Below are positions 63,303-64,000 of a DNA stretch of 64,000 bases, in pieces. Position 1 is the stretch's first letter. Each line of letters starts with the position of its first letter. The notes beneath the pieces were generated by a model that was given only the letters and a program-made list of their open reading frames with translations, searched no databases and was not told where the DNA came from. The stretch is taken from the NCBI RefSeq assembly GCF_000685235.1, contig NZ_ARYH01000001.1, forward strand, positions 496,001 to 560,000, read 5' to 3'. A program made the translations under genes and the position numbers. The stretch comes from Hyphomonas adhaerens MHS-3. GTDB lineage: Bacteria > Pseudomonadota > Alphaproteobacteria > Caulobacterales > Hyphomonadaceae.

Positions 63303-64000
63303 ATGACTTTCCAATCCGCAGATCTGGCCGCGCTTGGCTGGACCCCCTTCTTCAACGCCCAAACCACATTCGACGAATTGTCCGCCTTGTGCCCGGTCCG
63401 TGTCATGGCGGTCCATCGCGGCCAGCTGGCCGTCCTGGGCGACGGTGTCGATGCGTCGATCCCCTCGCACATGCCCGATGCCCAATCCGAGGAAGACTAT
63501 CCGACGGTCGGCGACTGGCTGCTGATCGACCGCGAAACCCTGCGCCCCATCCGCTTGCTTGAACGGACCAGCCTGTTCAAGCGGCGGGCCCCCGGTACGG
63601 GGCGCAAGCTCCAGCTGATCGCGGCAAATGTGGACACGCTGTTCATTGTCTCGTCGTGCAACCAGGACTTCAATCTGGCCCGGATCGAACGCTATCTGGT
63701 GCTGGCAAAGGAGGCCGGCGTTCAGCCGGTGGTCGTCCTGACCAAGAGCGACCTGGCACCGGCGCCGGAGGATTTCGCCGCCGAAGCCCGCCGCCTTCAG
63801 CCCGGCCTTCTGGTGGAGACGGTCAATGCGCTCGAGCCGGACAGCCTTGGCCCGGTACGGGCCTGGTGCGGCAAAGGCCAGACCGTCGCCCTCATGGGCT
63901 CGTCCGGCGTGGGGAAATCGACGCTCATCAACACCCTGACGGGCGCGGCGGCCGCCACGCAATCAATCCGCGACGACGACGCCAAGGGCCGGCACACGAC
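63303..64000 (+). CDS. rsgA: ribosome small-subunit-dependent GTPase RsgA, partial
   Basis: RsgA is a circularly permuted GTPase that checks late 30S assembly. The 232 visible residues have the N-terminal OB-like fold and then the permuted G motifs: G4 LTKSDL near residue 144, G1 GSSGVGKST near residue 199, and DAKGRHTT leading toward G2 as the window ends. The remaining G3 motif and the C-terminal zinc-binding domain lie outside. The start ATG 63303 has only a weak ribosome site (AGGATG about 13 bases upstream). The gene continues past the right edge. Confidence 0.93.
   Translation, partial: MTFQSADLAALGWTPFFNAQTTFDELSALCPVRVMAVHRGQLAVLGDGVDASIPSHMPDAQSEEDYPTVGDWLLIDRETLRPIRLLERTSLFKRRAPGTGRKLQLIAANVDTLFIVSSCNQDFNLARIERYLVLAKEAGVQPVVVLTKSDLAPAPEDFAAEARRLQPGLLVETVNALEPDSLGPVRAWCGKGQTVALMGSSGVGKSTLINTLTGAAAATQSIRDDDAKGRHT

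Noticed and set aside
63060-63962. Long minus-strand frame opposite rsgA
   Set aside because: RsgA GTPase motifs are unmistakable on the plus strand.

Overview
The window is a contiguous, GC-rich, gene-dense stretch of an alphaproteobacterial chromosome. I infer the Hyphomonadaceae/Caulobacterales side of the class (Hyphomonas-like). The support is an ethylmalonyl-CoA pathway (ccr, ecm), the long alphaproteobacterial type of SerC, a CC0125/CC1285-type lipoprotein, a CYP153-type P450, a SAM-II riboswitch in front of metA, and the order rnd-lptC-lptA-lptB-rpoN. This is a family-level inference, not a proof. I see no rRNA, tRNA, insertion sequence, prophage integrase or CRISPR array.

Layout. 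0-11.5 kb is mostly core: rlmH-rsfS, a dual-BON lipoprotein, gshB, an Xre regulator, mutS, a malic enzyme fused to a phosphotransacetylase domain, an aldehyde dehydrogenase and a lipoprotein. 11.5-20 kb holds a Bcr/CflA exporter, a protease-ATP-grasp fusion (RimB-RimK type), ethylmalonyl-CoA mutase, a SemiSWEET transporter, a D-amino-acid transaminase and crotonyl-CoA carboxylase/reductase. 20-30 kb holds purA, a PagL-like outer-membrane deacylase, serC-serA, a TauD-type dioxygenase and several single enzymes. 30-36 kb holds a TetR gene with three palindromic operator-like sites, divergent from an NAD(P)-binding reductase, then a GST, a thiolase and asd. 36-43 kb is accessory in character: a Kazal-type inhibitor lipoprotein, a VWA protein, a small P-loop kinase, a desaturase, an unusual zinc-finger membrane protein and a candidate small RNA.

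43-46 kb is a compact cluster of thioesterase, nucleoside hydrolase, ribokinase and secreted S1/P1 nuclease, readable as a nucleic-acid scavenging route. 46-50 kb is the lipopolysaccharide-export and sigma-54 operon. 51-53.6 kb is a more AT-rich PadR / HAAS-like / DUF418 islet with a well-formed promoter. 53.7-62 kb holds an LD-carboxypeptidase, a metA-VOC-acyltransferase-acyl-CoA dehydrogenase operon under a SAM-II riboswitch, and a CYP153-type P450 facing a TetR regulator across a long palindrome. The window ends inside rsgA.

The items most worth a second look are the membrane protein whose N-terminus resembles the DnaG-type CHC2 zinc finger, with a terminator-ended AT-rich RNA candidate directly after it; the triple-palindrome TetR control region; the SAM-II riboswitch controlling a MetA that carries Glu111, which predicts acetyl rather than succinyl transfer; a possible three-way-junction RNA before rsgA; and a strong terminator on the minus strand near 39.4 kb with no gene to terminate.
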